Source: Candidatus Limnocylindrales bacterium (GTDB lineage Bacteria; Desulfobacterota; Binatia; UBA1149; CAITLU01). Taken from it: a stretch of 64,000 bases of DNA. The position numbers were made by a program, and so were the translations under genes. Below are positions 53,925 to 63,747 of this stretch, one piece after another. How positions within the stretch are numbered: the stretch's first letter is position 1; the number at the start of each line of letters is the position of its first letter. Below the pieces are notes generated by a model, which was given only the letters and a program-made list of their open reading frames with translations, was not told where the DNA came from and did no database searches. Where the stretch lies: positions 250,501-314,500 of the forward strand of contig DASPNR010000002.1 in the NCBI GenBank assembly GCA_035626395.1, given 5' to 3'.

Positions 53925-55508
53925 TCAGTACCCGACCGCCTGGCCGTCCTTGCGCGGCTCGGTCGCTGCGACGTAGCCGCCGTTCATGCGCTGGATGAGT
54001 TGGGCGCCCCCGAACATCCACGTCGCGCCGACGGCGACGTGATGACCGAGCTCGGCAAGGGCGGCGATGGTTCTTTCGCCGGCGGCCTCCTCGATGAGCA
54101 CGGCGCCGTCTTCGGTCACCTGCCAGCGCGGTGCGTCGGCTGCAGCCTGTGGGTTCTGGCCATGAGCGAAGACGCGCAGCACCATCTGCACGTGTCCCTG
54201 CGGCTGCATGGGACCGCCCATGACGCCGAATGCCATCTCGGCCATGCCGTCGCGCGTGACGAACCCGGGGATGATCGTGTGGAAGGGGCGCTTGCGAGGA
54301 CCTACGCAGTTGGCGTGTCCCAGTTCGAGATTGAAGCCGGAGCCGCGGTTTTGAAGGCTGATGCCGGTGCCGGGCACGACGATTCCGCTGCCGAACGAGA
54401 AGTAGTTGGACTGGATGTACGAAACCATCGTGCCGCCCGCATCGGCGGCGCAGAGATAGACGGTGTCTCCCTGCGCCAGCGGCCCCGGCGCCAGCGGCAA
54501 TGCCCTCCGTGCATCGATCTTTCGCGCACGCGCGGCCAGATACTCGTCGTCGAGCAGCTCGGCGGCGGTCACCGGCATGGCCGCCGGATCCCCGACGAGG
54601 CGCTGCACGTCGGCGAGCGCCAGCTTCATGGCCTCGATCTGGAAATGCAGCCACGGCGCCGTATCCGGCGCGTGCTCCAGGACCGGCGTGTGCGCGAGCA
54701 GCTTCAGCGCCATCAAGGCGGCGATGCCCTGGCCGTTGGGTGGAATCTCATGCACGCGAACGTTCGAAAACGCCGCGTCGATCGGATCGACCCAGTCCGC
54801 GCGATGCTCGTCCAGATCGGCGGCCGTCAAGGCTGCGCCGCACTCTGCCGCATGCGCCGCAACGGCCTGCGCCAGCGCGCCGCGGTAGAACGCTTCGCCT
54901 CTGGTGCGCGCGATCTGCTCGAGGCTGGCGGCGAGATCGGGCAGGACGAAGCGCTCGCCGGCGTGCGGCGGCCGTCCCAGTGGTAGGAAGACCCGCGCGA
55001 ACTCCGGAAAGGATCGGAACAGATCTGCCACCAGCGCCCACTGCTCCGCAACGACCGGCGAGACCAGATAGCCGTCGCGCGCATAGCGGATGGCCGGCTC
55101 GAACAACGCCTCGAACGGCAGGCGCCCGAAGCGCTGCGACAGCTGCACCCATGCCGAGACCGCGCCAGGCACCGTGACCGAGTCCCAGCCGAGCGCCGGC
55201 ATGCGCTGCTGGCCGCGCATGCGATCGAGCGTCATTGCAGCGGGTGCTCGCCCCGAAGCGTTGAGGCCGTGCAGGGCGCCGTTGCAGGCAACGATGGCGA
55301 AGGCGTCGCTGCCGAGGCCGTTGTTGGTCGGCTCCACCACCGTCAGCGCGATGGCGGTGGCCAATGCGGCATCGACGGCGTTGCCGCCGCGGGCCAGCAT
55401 CGCCAGGCCGGCCTGCGCGGCCAGCGGCTGGCTGGTGGCCACGACGTTGTCTGCCAGCACCGGCATGCGCCGCGAGGCGTACGGCATGTCCCAACGACCG
55501 TCGCTCAC
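53925..55508 (-). CDS. Gamma-glutamyltranspeptidase-like Ntn hydrolase
   Basis: This protein of about 527 residues is of the GGT family. The autoprocessing and catalytic Thr lies in GDTVYLCAADAGG (the usual TTHxSVxDxxG position), followed by YFSFGSGIVVPGTGISLQNRG. The large-subunit part has ATSQPLAAQAGLAMLARGGNAVDAA and EPTNNGLGSDAFAIV. No signal peptide is obvious, which is unlike typical exported GGTs and suggests a cytoplasmic acylase-like relative. The GTG start at 55508 overlaps the stop of the GNAT gene (GTGA) and has GGAG upstream. An ATG at 55487 is possible. Confidence 0.85.
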   Translation of the reverse strand: MSDGRWDMPYASRRMPVLADNVVATSQPLAAQAGLAMLARGGNAVDAALATAIALTVVEPTNNGLGSDAFAIVACNGALHGLNASGRAPAAMTLDRMRGQQRMPALGWDSVTVPGAVSAWVQLSQRFGRLPFEALFEPAIRYARDGYLVSPVVAEQWALVADLFRSFPEFARVFLPLGRPPHAGERFVLPDLAASLEQIARTRGEAFYRGALAQAVAAHAAECGAALTAADLDEHRADWVDPIDAAFSNVRVHEIPPNGQGIAALMALKLLAHTPVLEHAPDTAPWLHFQIEAMKLALADVQRLVGDPAAMPVTAAELLDDEYLAARARKIDARRALPLAPGPLAQGDTVYLCAADAGGTMVSYIQSNYFSFGSGIVVPGTGISLQNRGSGFNLELGHANCVGPRKRPFHTIIPGFVTRDGMAEMAFGVMGGPMQPQGHVQMVLRVFAHGQNPQAAADAPRWQVTEDGAVLIEEAAGERTIAALAELGHHVAVGATWMFGGAQLIQRMNGGYVAATEPRKDGQAVGY

Positions 55509-56122
55509 GCCGCTCCCGCGTGCTCGTCTGTCCAACGCGGAACCGGCCTCGGGTGCCGCTCCATGCGATAGATCGTCGGACCGTCGGGCATCGTCAGCGG
55601 CGCCACGACGCGGAAGCCGAAGCGCTCGTAATAGGGAACGTTCTCCGGGCGTGACGCCTCCAGGTACGCGAGCAGCCCTTCACGGTCGCAACGCTCCAGG
55701 ATCGGCCGCAGAAGGGTCCGCCCCACCCCGCTTCGCTGCCGGAGCGGATCGGTGCCGAGAATGGAGAGGTACCAGTGCGGGGCGGTCGGATGCAGGCCGA
55801 CCATCGGCTTCATTCCGCGCGCGATCCGGCCGGCGCGCGAGCCGAACACGGGCAGCACACGCACGGCGAACTCGAGCATCTCGCCCAGCGACGGCCCCGA
55901 CTCCCGCGGCGGATCCCAAAGGGCGGCGCCAGCACCGTCCACGGTCGTGAAGACCTTGCCGTTGCGCAGATAGAGCGAAAGAACTCGATCGAAGAGCTTG
56001 CGCTGCCGCTGCGGACGGGTGGCCGCGTCCGGGAACAGCCATTGGTGGAACGGATCGCCGGCGAAGGCGCGGGCCAGCACCTCGGTCAGCCCCGCCAGGT
56101 CCGCGCCCGTCGCCGCCCGCAT
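55505..56122 (-). CDS. GNAT-family N-acetyltransferase
   Basis: This 205-residue GNAT has the N-terminal MRAATGADLAGLTEVLARAFAGDPF, the acetyl-CoA-binding signature region DPLRQRSGVGRTLLRPILERC (Q/R-x-x-G-x-G/A) and the strand LLAYLEASRPENVPYYERFGFRVV. The substrate is unknown. GGAG lies just upstream of the chosen ATG at 56122; a longer in-frame start at 56194 would add a Gly/Ala-rich stretch. It is coupled to the GGT-like gene by overlapping stop and start, so an amino or peptide substrate shared between them is possible. Confidence 0.82.
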   Translation of the reverse strand: MRAATGADLAGLTEVLARAFAGDPFHQWLFPDAATRPQRQRKLFDRVLSLYLRNGKVFTTVDGAGAALWDPPRESGPSLGEMLEFAVRVLPVFGSRAGRIARGMKPMVGLHPTAPHWYLSILGTDPLRQRSGVGRTLLRPILERCDREGLLAYLEASRPENVPYYERFGFRVVAPLTMPDGPTIYRMERHPRPVPRWTDEHAGAA

Positions 56123-56257
56123 GCTCGACTCCACGGCCACGCCTTTAGCCCCGCCCAAACGCCCATCAAAGCCGCCGGCGGCCGCCCCAGCCATCTCAGT
56201 CTGATAGCGCGTGCGCTTCGCAAGCCAGCCAGTGCTAGACCACCCTCAACGCCACAC

Positions 56258-56385
56258 CGGACCGCGCGCAACGGGCCAGTGGCAAGGCGCCTGGCCGTGA
56301 AGCGAGCGCAGGCGTACCTCCTGTACGCCGGAGCGAGCGTACGGCCAGGCAACGCAGCCAATGGCCCGTTCCGCGCGCGTCCGCG
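56258..56385. repeat. Long imperfect palindrome, repeat family copy B
   Basis: Arms of about 55 bases pair with mismatches around the loop CTCCT (56318-56322), flanked by GGCGTAC and GTACGCC. The outer arms carry AACGGGCCA and TGGCCCGTT. Its left end is 18 bases identical to copy C. It lies 19 bases upstream of the SDR start, so it would be transcribed ahead of that gene if the promoter is further upstream. Confidence 0.75.
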
Positions 56386-56404
56386 ACTCAAAAGGAGGAA
56401 ACAG

Positions 56405-57193
56405 ATGGCAGATAACCCAACACGCGCCCTCGTCACCGGGGCCTCCTCCGGCATCGGCCGGTCCTTCGCTGCCGCGCTTGCCGCGCAGGGCTGCGACCTC
56501 GTCCTGACCGCGCGCAACCAGTCCCGCCTGGAGGAGCTGGCCGGCGAGCTCCGGTCCAGGCACGGCCGCAGCGTGGACGTCCTCGTCGCCGATCTGGAAG
56601 CGCCGCAGGACCTGGCGCGCGTGGAGGAGTACGTTCGCAACGACACCCGCATCGATCTGCTCGTCAACAACGCCGGCTACGGCGTCACCGGCAACTTCGC
56701 CGATCTGCCGCTGGAGCGGTCGCAGGGCCAGATCGACCTCAACGTCGTCGCCCTGACGCGGCTCAGCCATGCGGCGCTCTCGCACATGAAGCCGTCGCGG
56801 CGCGGCGGCGTCATCAACATCGCCTCCGGCGCCGCCTTCCTGCCCACGCCGGCGCTGGCGGTGTACTCGGCGACCAAGGCCTACGTCGTCAACTTCAGCC
56901 TGGCGCTCGCCGAGGAGACCAGGGGGCACGGCGTGCAGGTGCTGGTGGTCTGTCCCGGCTTTACGCGCACCGAGTTCCAGACCCGTGCCCAGTACGACAC
57001 CAGCGCCCTGCCCGCGTTCGTCTGGCAGACGGCCGACGACGTGGTGCTCGAGTCCCTGGCGGCCTATCGCAAGGGTCAGACGATGCTCGTCCCCGGGGTG
57101 CAGAACCGGGTGACGATGGCACTGACGAACCTGGTGCCCAAGACGCTTCTGGTGTCGCTGGCCGGCCGCTTCAGCAAACAGCCGGCGGCATAG
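56405..57193 (+). CDS. Short-chain dehydrogenase/reductase
   Basis: This 262-residue classical SDR has TGASSGIG (11-18), NNAGYG (88-93), the Ser in NIASGAA and the YSATK pair (154-158). The C-terminal part is longer than minimal SDRs, with CPGFTRTEFQ and a hydrophobic tail (ALTNLVPKTLLVSLAGRF). It resembles DltE/YqjQ-like SDRs. A very strong AAAAGGAGG ribosome site precedes the ATG. The 5' leader carries the long palindrome copy B. The substrate is unknown. Confidence 0.9.
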   Translation: MADNPTRALVTGASSGIGRSFAAALAAQGCDLVLTARNQSRLEELAGELRSRHGRSVDVLVADLEAPQDLARVEEYVRNDTRIDLLVNNAGYGVTGNFADLPLERSQGQIDLNVVALTRLSHAALSHMKPSRRGGVINIASGAAFLPTPALAVYSATKAYVVNFSLALAEETRGHGVQVLVVCPGFTRTEFQTRAQYDTSALPAFVWQTADDVVLESLAAYRKGQTMLVPGVQNRVTMALTNLVPKTLLVSLAGRFSKQPAA

Positions 57194-57567
57194 GCGCCGC
57201 GATTCGACTTCGCGCCTCGCCTGGCGTACCCGGCCCGAGTTTGGCAAAGCTTTCCGCGCGTCAGGAAGGGGCTCCGGGCGCCGTGGCTCGTCACTCGTGC
57301 CGGCCGTGCGTTCTCCATGGCAGACCGGTGCGGACGTCAGGGCCTCCCCGCTCTTGAGACGGCGCGGACTCGGGCGTAGGCTCCGCGCGCTCTACGGCCA
57401 AGCGTACGAAAGATATTGGATGGTAAAGGTTTTCGAAGCCTTGTGACCGCCGGCCGGGGCTGGGGCGGATGACCGTCGCCTACCTCCCCCGCGCCCGTCG
57501 TCGCACCCGGATCGAGAGCCCGGTCAACGCAACGTCAGGCTGAACCGAAACAGGAAAAGGAACGTCG
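57194..57567. other. Intergenic space before the RND transporter gene
   Basis: This 374-base spacer has no open frame that I trust. An AT-richer patch (57405-57445) could hold the RND gene promoter, but no clear -35/-10 pair is visible. A GGAAAAGG-like ribosome site is just upstream of 57568. Confidence 0.5.
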
Positions 57568-60534
57568 ATGGCGATCGATTACGAGGTCCCCGCAGACAAA
57601 CGGCTGCTCTACTGGCTCGGCGACAAGCTGATCGATTACCGCCACCCGGTCTCGATCCTTGTCCTCATCATCACGGGCCTGTTCGCGTACTGGAGCTTCC
57701 AGCTCCAGCTCGTGACCAGCTTCGGAGAGCTGCTCCCGCAGACCCACCCTTACGTCCAGATCCACAACAAGTACTCGAAGGACTTCGGTGGGGCGAACAA
57801 CATCGTGATGATGATGGAGGTGGAAGAAGGCCACCTCTTCAATGTCGAGAACCTCGCTCAGATCTATCTGATGACCGAGGAGATCGACAAGGTCTACGGC
57901 GTCAACCACAACCAGATCGATTCGATCGGCCACCGCACCACGCGCCATCTGCGCGTCGCTGCAGCCGGAACGCTCCGATCCGAGCCGATCATGGTCGACC
58001 TTCCGCGCAACGAGACGGAAGCGGCCGACATACGGCGAATCGTCCACAGCTCCGAGAACGTCTTCGGCATCCTGGTCTCCCTCGATGACCGCGCCGCCAT
58101 CATCCGCGCGAACTTCATCGAAGGACGCCTGGACTACCGGCGCATCTTCGACGAGATGAACGAGCGCGTGATCCGGCCCTTCACCGACGGCTGGATCGGT
58201 GCTGCGCTAGAGGAAGTCGATCCCGACCGGGCCGAGGCCTTCGGCGTCGAGAAGGGCAAGGGCATCCTGGTGGCCCGCCTCTTCCCCGACAGCGTCGCCG
58301 CCGCCGCAGGCCTCAAGCAGGACGACGTCATCACCAAGGTCAACGGCAAGGAGGTCGTCAAGCGCTGGGAGGTCAGCAACGCCGTCGCTGCCAAGGACCC
58401 TGCCGGCGTGCAGATCGAGTACCTGCGCGACGGCAAGCCGGGCAACCTCGTGCTGCAGGGCGGCGGCTCCGACATCAAGCTGTGGGTGGCCGGCGAACCG
58501 CGCCTGTACGGCTGGGTCTACAGCTACGCCGGCGACGTGTTCTTCATCCTGGTCATCACCTACTGCATCGAGTGGGTGCTGCGCTGGATGTACTTCCATG
58601 ACTGGCGCGGCGCGCTGCGTCCCACCATCACCGGCCTGATCGCGGCCTTCTGGGGCCTGGGCTTCATCTATCTGATCGGCCTTGCGCTGGACCCGCTCAT
58701 GCTCGTGATGCCGTTCCTGATCACGGCCCGAGCAGTCAGTCACGCCATCCAGATGCACGACCGCTACTACGAGGAGTTCGAGAAGTGCGGCTGGAACAAG
58801 CGCCGCGCCATCGTCGCCTCCTTCGCTGAACTGTTCGTGCCGACGTTCTCGGGCGTGGTCACCGACGCCATCGGAGTGCTGGTGATCCTGCTGGTGCCTG
58901 TGCTGATGCTGCAGAAGCTCGCGCTGACGGCGTCGTGGTGGATTCTGGCCATCACCGTCTCCGAGATGCTCCTGAACCCGATCGTCTACTACTACCTCAA
59001 GGCGCCCGAGCCCGAGCTCGTCATGCTGCGAGAGCGCGGCGCGTTCCGCTACTACACCGAGCGGTTCGTCGACAAGCTGCTGACGCCGATGGGGCGGCGC
59101 GTCACCATCATAGGCTGGGTCGTCGTCATGGCCGTGGCCGGCTACAACCTGCAGGGCCTGCAGATCGGCGACCCCGGCTCCGCCTCGCCGCTGCTGTTCG
59201 AGGACTCGCCCTACAACCGCTCGCACGGAGCCATCCAGGGCAAGTTCGGCGGCGTCGAGCCGCTGATCATCGTGGCCGAAGGCTACGACAAGAACGCGAT
59301 GAAGGACCCGCACACGCTCAAGACGATGGAGAGCTTCCAGCGCTACCTCGAGCGTGATCCGAGCGTCGGCTACAGCTTCTCGCTCTCGGACATCCTTCGC
59401 GCCGTCAACTCGGTCTTCCACGAGCTGGAGCCGAAGTGGGGCGTGATCCCTGGCAACTGGGTCGACATCGGCGGTCTCTTCTTCATCTTCTTCTCCGGCT
59501 CGCCGCCGACCGAGACGGCGAAGTACGTGTCCACCGACTATTCGACCGCGCACGTCACGTTCTTCTGCCGCGACCACAAGGGCAGCAACATCCGGCGCGT
59601 CATCGGGCGCAGCAAGGAGTTCATCACCAACGCCCAGCTCGAAGACATGGGCATCGAGGTGGCGGAGGAGAACGAGCAGGTCGTGGTCAAGGGCGAGCTC
59701 GATGCACCGTCCTGGATCAAGGCCGGGTCGACGTGGCAGGGCTCGCGCCTGGTGCTCGGCGAGAAGAAGGAAGGCCCCTTCAAGCCCGGGGACAAGATCG
59801 TGGCCATCGGCGACCACGAGGTCACCGACTTCCACAGCCTCGAGGACGCTCTGCAGGCCGAGACGTCGCAGTCCAAGAGCCTGTCGGTCAAGGTCGACCG
59901 CGGCGGCCAGACCGTCGAGGCGATGGTCGCCCCGCCCTGGAAGGCTCAGTTCAAGCTGGCCGGCGGTCTGATCGGCGTGCTCGCGGCCGCCAACGAGGAG
60001 CTCGTCCGCAACGACCTGCTGATGAACTTCCTCGGCTTCTTCACCATCTGGATCATCCTGCTGTTCACGTACCGTTCCTTCCGCTGCGGCCTCTACCTGC
60101 TGGCGCCGATGGTGTGCTCGAACGTCATCTGCAACGCGGTGATGTCGCTGCAGGGCACCGGCATCAACATCCACACCCTGCCGCTGGTGACCGTGGGCGT
60201 GGGCTTCGGCGTGGACTACGGCATGTACATGGTCAGCCGGATCATCGAGGAGATCCGCATCCGCAACGACATCGTCGACTCCACGCGCGAGGCGCTGATC
60301 ACCACCGGCAAGGCGATCACGTTCACCGCCGTGACGATGGTTGTATCGACGGCGTTCTGGATCAGCTCGGAGATCCGCTTCAACGCCGAGATGGGACTGC
60401 TCCTGGCCATCTGGATGGGCATCGGCTACCTCGGGGCCCAGACGCTGCTGCCGGTCCTCCTCGTCACGATGAAGCCCGCCTTCATCATGCGCGAAGCCGG
60501 CAAGCCGCCGGAAAGCGTAGCAGCCATCAAGTAA
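57568..60534 (+). CDS. RND-superfamily (MMPL-like) transporter with two PDZ domains
   Basis: This 988-residue inner-membrane protein has two repeats of one plus five TM segments. TM1 is about residues 27-49 (VSILVLIITGLFAYW), and five more lie at about 318-470; the second half repeats this at about 510-530 and about 815-965. In the first periplasmic loop a PDZ domain (about 228-298; GKGILVARLFPDSVAAAAGLKQDDVITKVNGKEV) is inserted. In the second loop another lies at about 714-790 (EGPFKPGDKIVAIGDHEVTDFHSLEDAL). The family moves lipids, hopanoids or drugs. The PDZ pair is rare in this family and may bind a periplasmic partner or a lipid-carrying protein. The lone gene ends with a terminator. 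Confidence 0.9.
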   Translation: MAIDYEVPADKRLLYWLGDKLIDYRHPVSILVLIITGLFAYWSFQLQLVTSFGELLPQTHPYVQIHNKYSKDFGGANNIVMMMEVEEGHLFNVENLAQIYLMTEEIDKVYGVNHNQIDSIGHRTTRHLRVAAAGTLRSEPIMVDLPRNETEAADIRRIVHSSENVFGILVSLDDRAAIIRANFIEGRLDYRRIFDEMNERVIRPFTDGWIGAALEEVDPDRAEAFGVEKGKGILVARLFPDSVAAAAGLKQDDVITKVNGKEVVKRWEVSNAVAAKDPAGVQIEYLRDGKPGNLVLQGGGSDIKLWVAGEPRLYGWVYSYAGDVFFILVITYCIEWVLRWMYFHDWRGALRPTITGLIAAFWGLGFIYLIGLALDPLMLVMPFLITARAVSHAIQMHDRYYEEFEKCGWNKRRAIVASFAELFVPTFSGVVTDAIGVLVILLVPVLMLQKLALTASWWILAITVSEMLLNPIVYYYLKAPEPELVMLRERGAFRYYTERFVDKLLTPMGRRVTIIGWVVVMAVAGYNLQGLQIGDPGSASPLLFEDSPYNRSHGAIQGKFGGVEPLIIVAEGYDKNAMKDPHTLKTMESFQRYLERDPSVGYSFSLSDILRAVNSVFHELEPKWGVIPGNWVDIGGLFFIFFSGSPPTETAKYVSTDYSTAHVTFFCRDHKGSNIRRVIGRSKEFITNAQLEDMGIEVAEENEQVVVKGELDAPSWIKAGSTWQGSRLVLGEKKEGPFKPGDKIVAIGDHEVTDFHSLEDALQAETSQSKSLSVKVDRGGQTVEAMVAPPWKAQFKLAGGLIGVLAAANEELVRNDLLMNFLGFFTIWIILLFTYRSFRCGLYLLAPMVCSNVICNAVMSLQGTGINIHTLPLVTVGVGFGVDYGMYMVSRIIEEIRIRNDIVDSTREALITTGKAITFTAVTMVVSTAFWISSEIRFNAEMGLLLAIWMGIGYLGAQTLLPVLLVTMKPAFIMREAGKPPESVAAIK

Positions 60535-60561
60535 CGAACAGCAACCTCACGGCTGCATGAT

Positions 60562-60596
60562 AAAGGGCTGGCCCGAAAGCCAGCCCTTTTTCTTTT
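60562..60596. terminator. Rho-independent terminator between RND and DASS genes
   Basis: AAAGGGCTGGC and GCCAGCCCTTT form a perfect 11-bp stem around the CCGAAA loop, followed by TTCTTTT on the plus strand. It serves the RND gene, and perhaps the convergent DASS transporter. Confidence 0.85.
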
Positions 60597-60669
60597 CCCC
60601 CGCGACGCAAGCGACAGCGGCCGAGGGCCGCGGGCGACATCGAACGACGGCCAGGCGCTCCGTCGGCGT

Positions 60670-62472
60670 CTACTGCAAAGGCGTAAACGGCAGCACGAGC
60701 GGGATCATGGCGATCGCGATGATCGCGCACAGGATGTCCATCGGCACGCCAATCCGCAGAAAATCCGTGAAGCGGTATCCGCCCGCGCCGTACACCATCA
60801 TGTGCGTCTGGTAGCCGAGCGGTGTGGCAAAACCGAGCGAGCCCGCCACCGTCACCGCCGCGACGAAGGGCATGTAGCCGACGCCGAGATTGGCCGCCGT
60901 CTGGATCGCGATGGGAAAAGTCAGCGACACGGCCGCGCTGTGCGAGACGAGCTCGGTCAGCAGCAACGTGCACAGATAGATGCCGGCCAGGCTCATCCAG
61001 GCGTCGCCCTGCGCGACCTCCGTCAGGCTGAGCGCGAGGGCCTTTGCCACGCCCGTCTTCTCGATGGCGATGCCCAGAGCGAAAGCGGCGGCCACGGCAA
61101 TGATCACGTTCCACTCCACGCTCTCGCGCGCCGCGGTGGAGGTCATGCAGCCGGTCAGCAGCAGGAGGCCGGCCGCCAGCATTGCCGCGTGCAGCATCGG
61201 CAGCCACTCCAGGCTGGCGATGACCATCATCCCGATGAGGATGGCGATGGCGAGGAAGGCCCGGTCGTAGCGGACGGGCGTGGAGCCCTCGACGCGGCTG
61301 ACCAGATAGAAGTGGTGCGAGTTGTGGTGCTGCTTGGCAAAGCCCTGGTGCGCTTCCAGCAGCAATGTATCGCCGCCGCGCAGCACGATGTCGCCGATCT
61401 TGCGGCGGATGCGTTCTCCCCGCCGCGCCACCGCGATCACCGCCGCGTTGTAGACGGACCGGAACTGCGCATCCCGGATCGAACGGCCCACCAGCGGCCC
61501 GTCGTCGGCAACCACGGCCTCGATCAGGCTGCGGTAGGAGCGCGGCGCGTCGAGCTTGAAGATCTGGTCGGTGGCGGGGCTCAGGCCGCGAATCCGCTGC
61601 AGATCCACCATCGCATCCACCACGCCGACGAAGATCAGGCGGTCGTTGGCGTGCAGCCTCTGGTCCGGCCCCACCGCCGCCAGGATCTCCCCTTCGCGCT
61701 CGATCTCGGCCAGGAAGCACTGGGGGAGCTGGCGCAGGCCGGCTGCCTCGATGGATTTTCCGACCAGCGGCCCGTTGGGATCCACCGACATCTCGATCGT
61801 GTACTCGCGCGGGTCGCCGAAGGTCGAGAGCGCGGGCCGGCGGTCGGGCAGCAGCCACCGATGCGTGGCGATCACGAACAGACAGCCGCCGATGGTGATG
61901 GGCACGCTGATCCAGAACAGCTCGAACATGTGCATGCCGTGGCCCTTGGTCTGGCGCAGCATGCCGTCCACGAGAAGGTTCGTGGCGGTGGAGATGATGG
62001 TGATCGTGCCGCTGAGGATGGCCGCGTAGCTCAGCGGGATCATCAGCTTGGAGACGGGGATGTCGTTCTTCTTGGCCCAGTCGTTGACGGCCGGCATGAA
62101 CATCGCCACCACCGGCGTGTTGTTCATGAACGCGCTGATGAACGTCACCGGAAACATCATCTTGGCCAGAGCGCCGGTGATGGTGCGCGGCCGGCTGAGG
62201 AACTTCTCGGTGATCAGGACGTTGCCGCCGGTGGCTTCCAGGCCGGCCACGACCACGTAGAGCACCGTGATCGTCATGATGCCCTGGTTCGAAAGGCCGG
62301 CGAACGCCTCGCCCGCCGCCAGTACACCCGTCAAGAGCAGCAGCCCGACGCCGCCGACCAGGACGAGGTCGGTGGCGAGTTGCGTCAGCGCCAGCACCAA
62401 CAGCACCGCAACCACCACGCCCATGGTCAGCCAGGCCTGCCAGCCCAACCCTCCCCAGATTGACCAATCCAT
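60670..62472 (-). CDS. DASS/SLC13-family transporter with two RCK_C (TrkA-C) domains
   Basis: This 600-residue membrane protein is of the divalent anion:sodium symporter group. The N-terminal half has several hydrophobic segments with the conserved SAFMNNTPVVAMFMP. Two central cytoplasmic RCK_C domains (about 208-285 and about 300-365; each with GPLVGKSI or GPLVGRSI and a terminal D-x-L-x-x-x-G pattern) are followed by the second transmembrane half with LTELVSHSAAVSLTFPIAI. Such YfbS/SAC1-like proteins carry sulfate, phosphate or dicarboxylates, and the RCK_C domains suggest regulation by a ligand. The ATG at 62472 has a GAGG-like ribosome site. Substrate cannot be read. Confidence 0.88.
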   Translation of the reverse strand: MDWSIWGGLGWQAWLTMGVVVAVLLVLALTQLATDLVLVGGVGLLLLTGVLAAGEAFAGLSNQGIMTITVLYVVVAGLEATGGNVLITEKFLSRPRTITGALAKMMFPVTFISAFMNNTPVVAMFMPAVNDWAKKNDIPVSKLMIPLSYAAILSGTITIISTATNLLVDGMLRQTKGHGMHMFELFWISVPITIGGCLFVIATHRWLLPDRRPALSTFGDPREYTIEMSVDPNGPLVGKSIEAAGLRQLPQCFLAEIEREGEILAAVGPDQRLHANDRLIFVGVVDAMVDLQRIRGLSPATDQIFKLDAPRSYRSLIEAVVADDGPLVGRSIRDAQFRSVYNAAVIAVARRGERIRRKIGDIVLRGGDTLLLEAHQGFAKQHHNSHHFYLVSRVEGSTPVRYDRAFLAIAILIGMMVIASLEWLPMLHAAMLAAGLLLLTGCMTSTAARESVEWNVIIAVAAAFALGIAIEKTGVAKALALSLTEVAQGDAWMSLAGIYLCTLLLTELVSHSAAVSLTFPIAIQTAANLGVGYMPFVAAVTVAGSLGFATPLGYQTHMMVYGAGGYRFTDFLRIGVPMDILCAIIAIAMIPLVLPFTPLQ

Positions 62473-62659
62473 CTCGTCCGTCCTCTTTGGCTCTCGTGAG
62501 CAGGTCGGGCTGAGCGCCCGGCTCGGCCACCTTTTACATGACCTTCGCATCCATTGCCGAACGCGCAGGTGCCGGTGGCACCCGGACCTCGCCCTGTGTA
62601 TGCATGCCGTCCGGACGCGCACCCGCGTCGCTGCAACCTCAAACCCGACAGCTGGCGGA

Positions 62660-63703
62660 ATGAAGTACTTCTACAACTCCTTCCTCGTCACCTTTCTCGG
62701 TCTGATCGCTGGCGCCTGGCTCGGCTGGGACCAGAGCGGCACCCTCGCGGGCGTCCTCACCACCGTCTTCATCGTGGCGGTGCTGGGCGTCCTGGAAGTG
62801 TCGCTGTCCTTCGACAACGCCGTCGTCAACGCCACCGTACTCGAGCACATGGACCCGGTGTGGCAGCGCCGCTTCATCACCTGGGGCATCGCCATCGCCG
62901 TCTTCGGTATGCGCATCGTGTTTCCGGTCGTGATCGTGGCGATCATCGCCCGCATAGGCCCGATCGATGCGGTGATGATGGCCGCGACCGATCCGGACGA
63001 GTACTCGCGCGTGCTGACGAGCGCCCACGTCTCGGTGTCCGCGTTCGGAGGCTCGTTCCTGGCCATGGTGGGCCTCAAGCACTTCTTCGATGCCGAAAAG
63101 GAGGTGCACTGGATCTCCGTCATCGAGCGGCCTCTGACCCGCCTCGGCCGCATAGCGTCCGTCGAGCTCGGCCTGTGCATGCTGCTTCTGTGGGCGATCG
63201 GACGGGAGCTTCCCGAACACGAGCAGATGACGTTCATGGTCTCGGGCATCTTCGGCCTTCTCACCTACATCGCGGTCGATGGGCTGTCGGCCATTCTCGA
63301 TGCGGAGTCGGCCGCAACGGCCGACGTGGCGGTCCGCTCCGGCTTCGCCTCTTTCATGTACCTGGAAGTGCTCGATGCCAGCTTCAGCTTCGACGGCGTG
63401 ATCGGCGCCTTCGCGCTGTCGAACAACCTCTTCATCATCGCGATCGGCCTCGGAATCGGCGCGATGTTCGTACGCAGCCTGACGATCATGCTGGTGAACA
63501 AGGGAACCCTGACCCAGTACCGCTACCTCGAGCACGGCGCCTTCTACGCCATCATCGCGCTCGGCGTCATCATGTTCCTGAAGACTCTGATGCACATCCC
63601 CGAGGCGATCACGGGCCTGATCGGCGCCAGCTTCATCGGCCTGGCCTTCTGGGATTCGGTGCGGCACAACCGGCGGCAGGCCAGAAGCCAGCTCGGCATC
63701 TGA
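62660..63703 (+). CDS. TerC-like/DUF475 integral membrane protein
   Basis: This 347-residue protein has about eight hydrophobic segments and two acidic motifs in symmetric positions: LEVSLSFDNAVVNATVL (residues about 45-61) and YLEVLDASFSFDGVIGAFALSN (about 234-255). This is the TerC/YkoY/DUF475 family, which is thought to transport metal ions (manganese in several members), with Asp residues in the membrane. The start at 62660 is divergent from the DASS gene by about 190 bases. The substrate is an inference from the family. Confidence 0.88.
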   Translation: MKYFYNSFLVTFLGLIAGAWLGWDQSGTLAGVLTTVFIVAVLGVLEVSLSFDNAVVNATVLEHMDPVWQRRFITWGIAIAVFGMRIVFPVVIVAIIARIGPIDAVMMAATDPDEYSRVLTSAHVSVSAFGGSFLAMVGLKHFFDAEKEVHWISVIERPLTRLGRIASVELGLCMLLLWAIGRELPEHEQMTFMVSGIFGLLTYIAVDGLSAILDAESAATADVAVRSGFASFMYLEVLDASFSFDGVIGAFALSNNLFIIAIGLGIGAMFVRSLTIMLVNKGTLTQYRYLEHGAFYAIIALGVIMFLKTLMHIPEAITGLIGASFIGLAFWDSVRHNRRQARSQLGI

Positions 63704-63747
63704 TCGACTGGCGGCGTCGCTGCGCGCCAGCGACGCGTGCGTGACCG

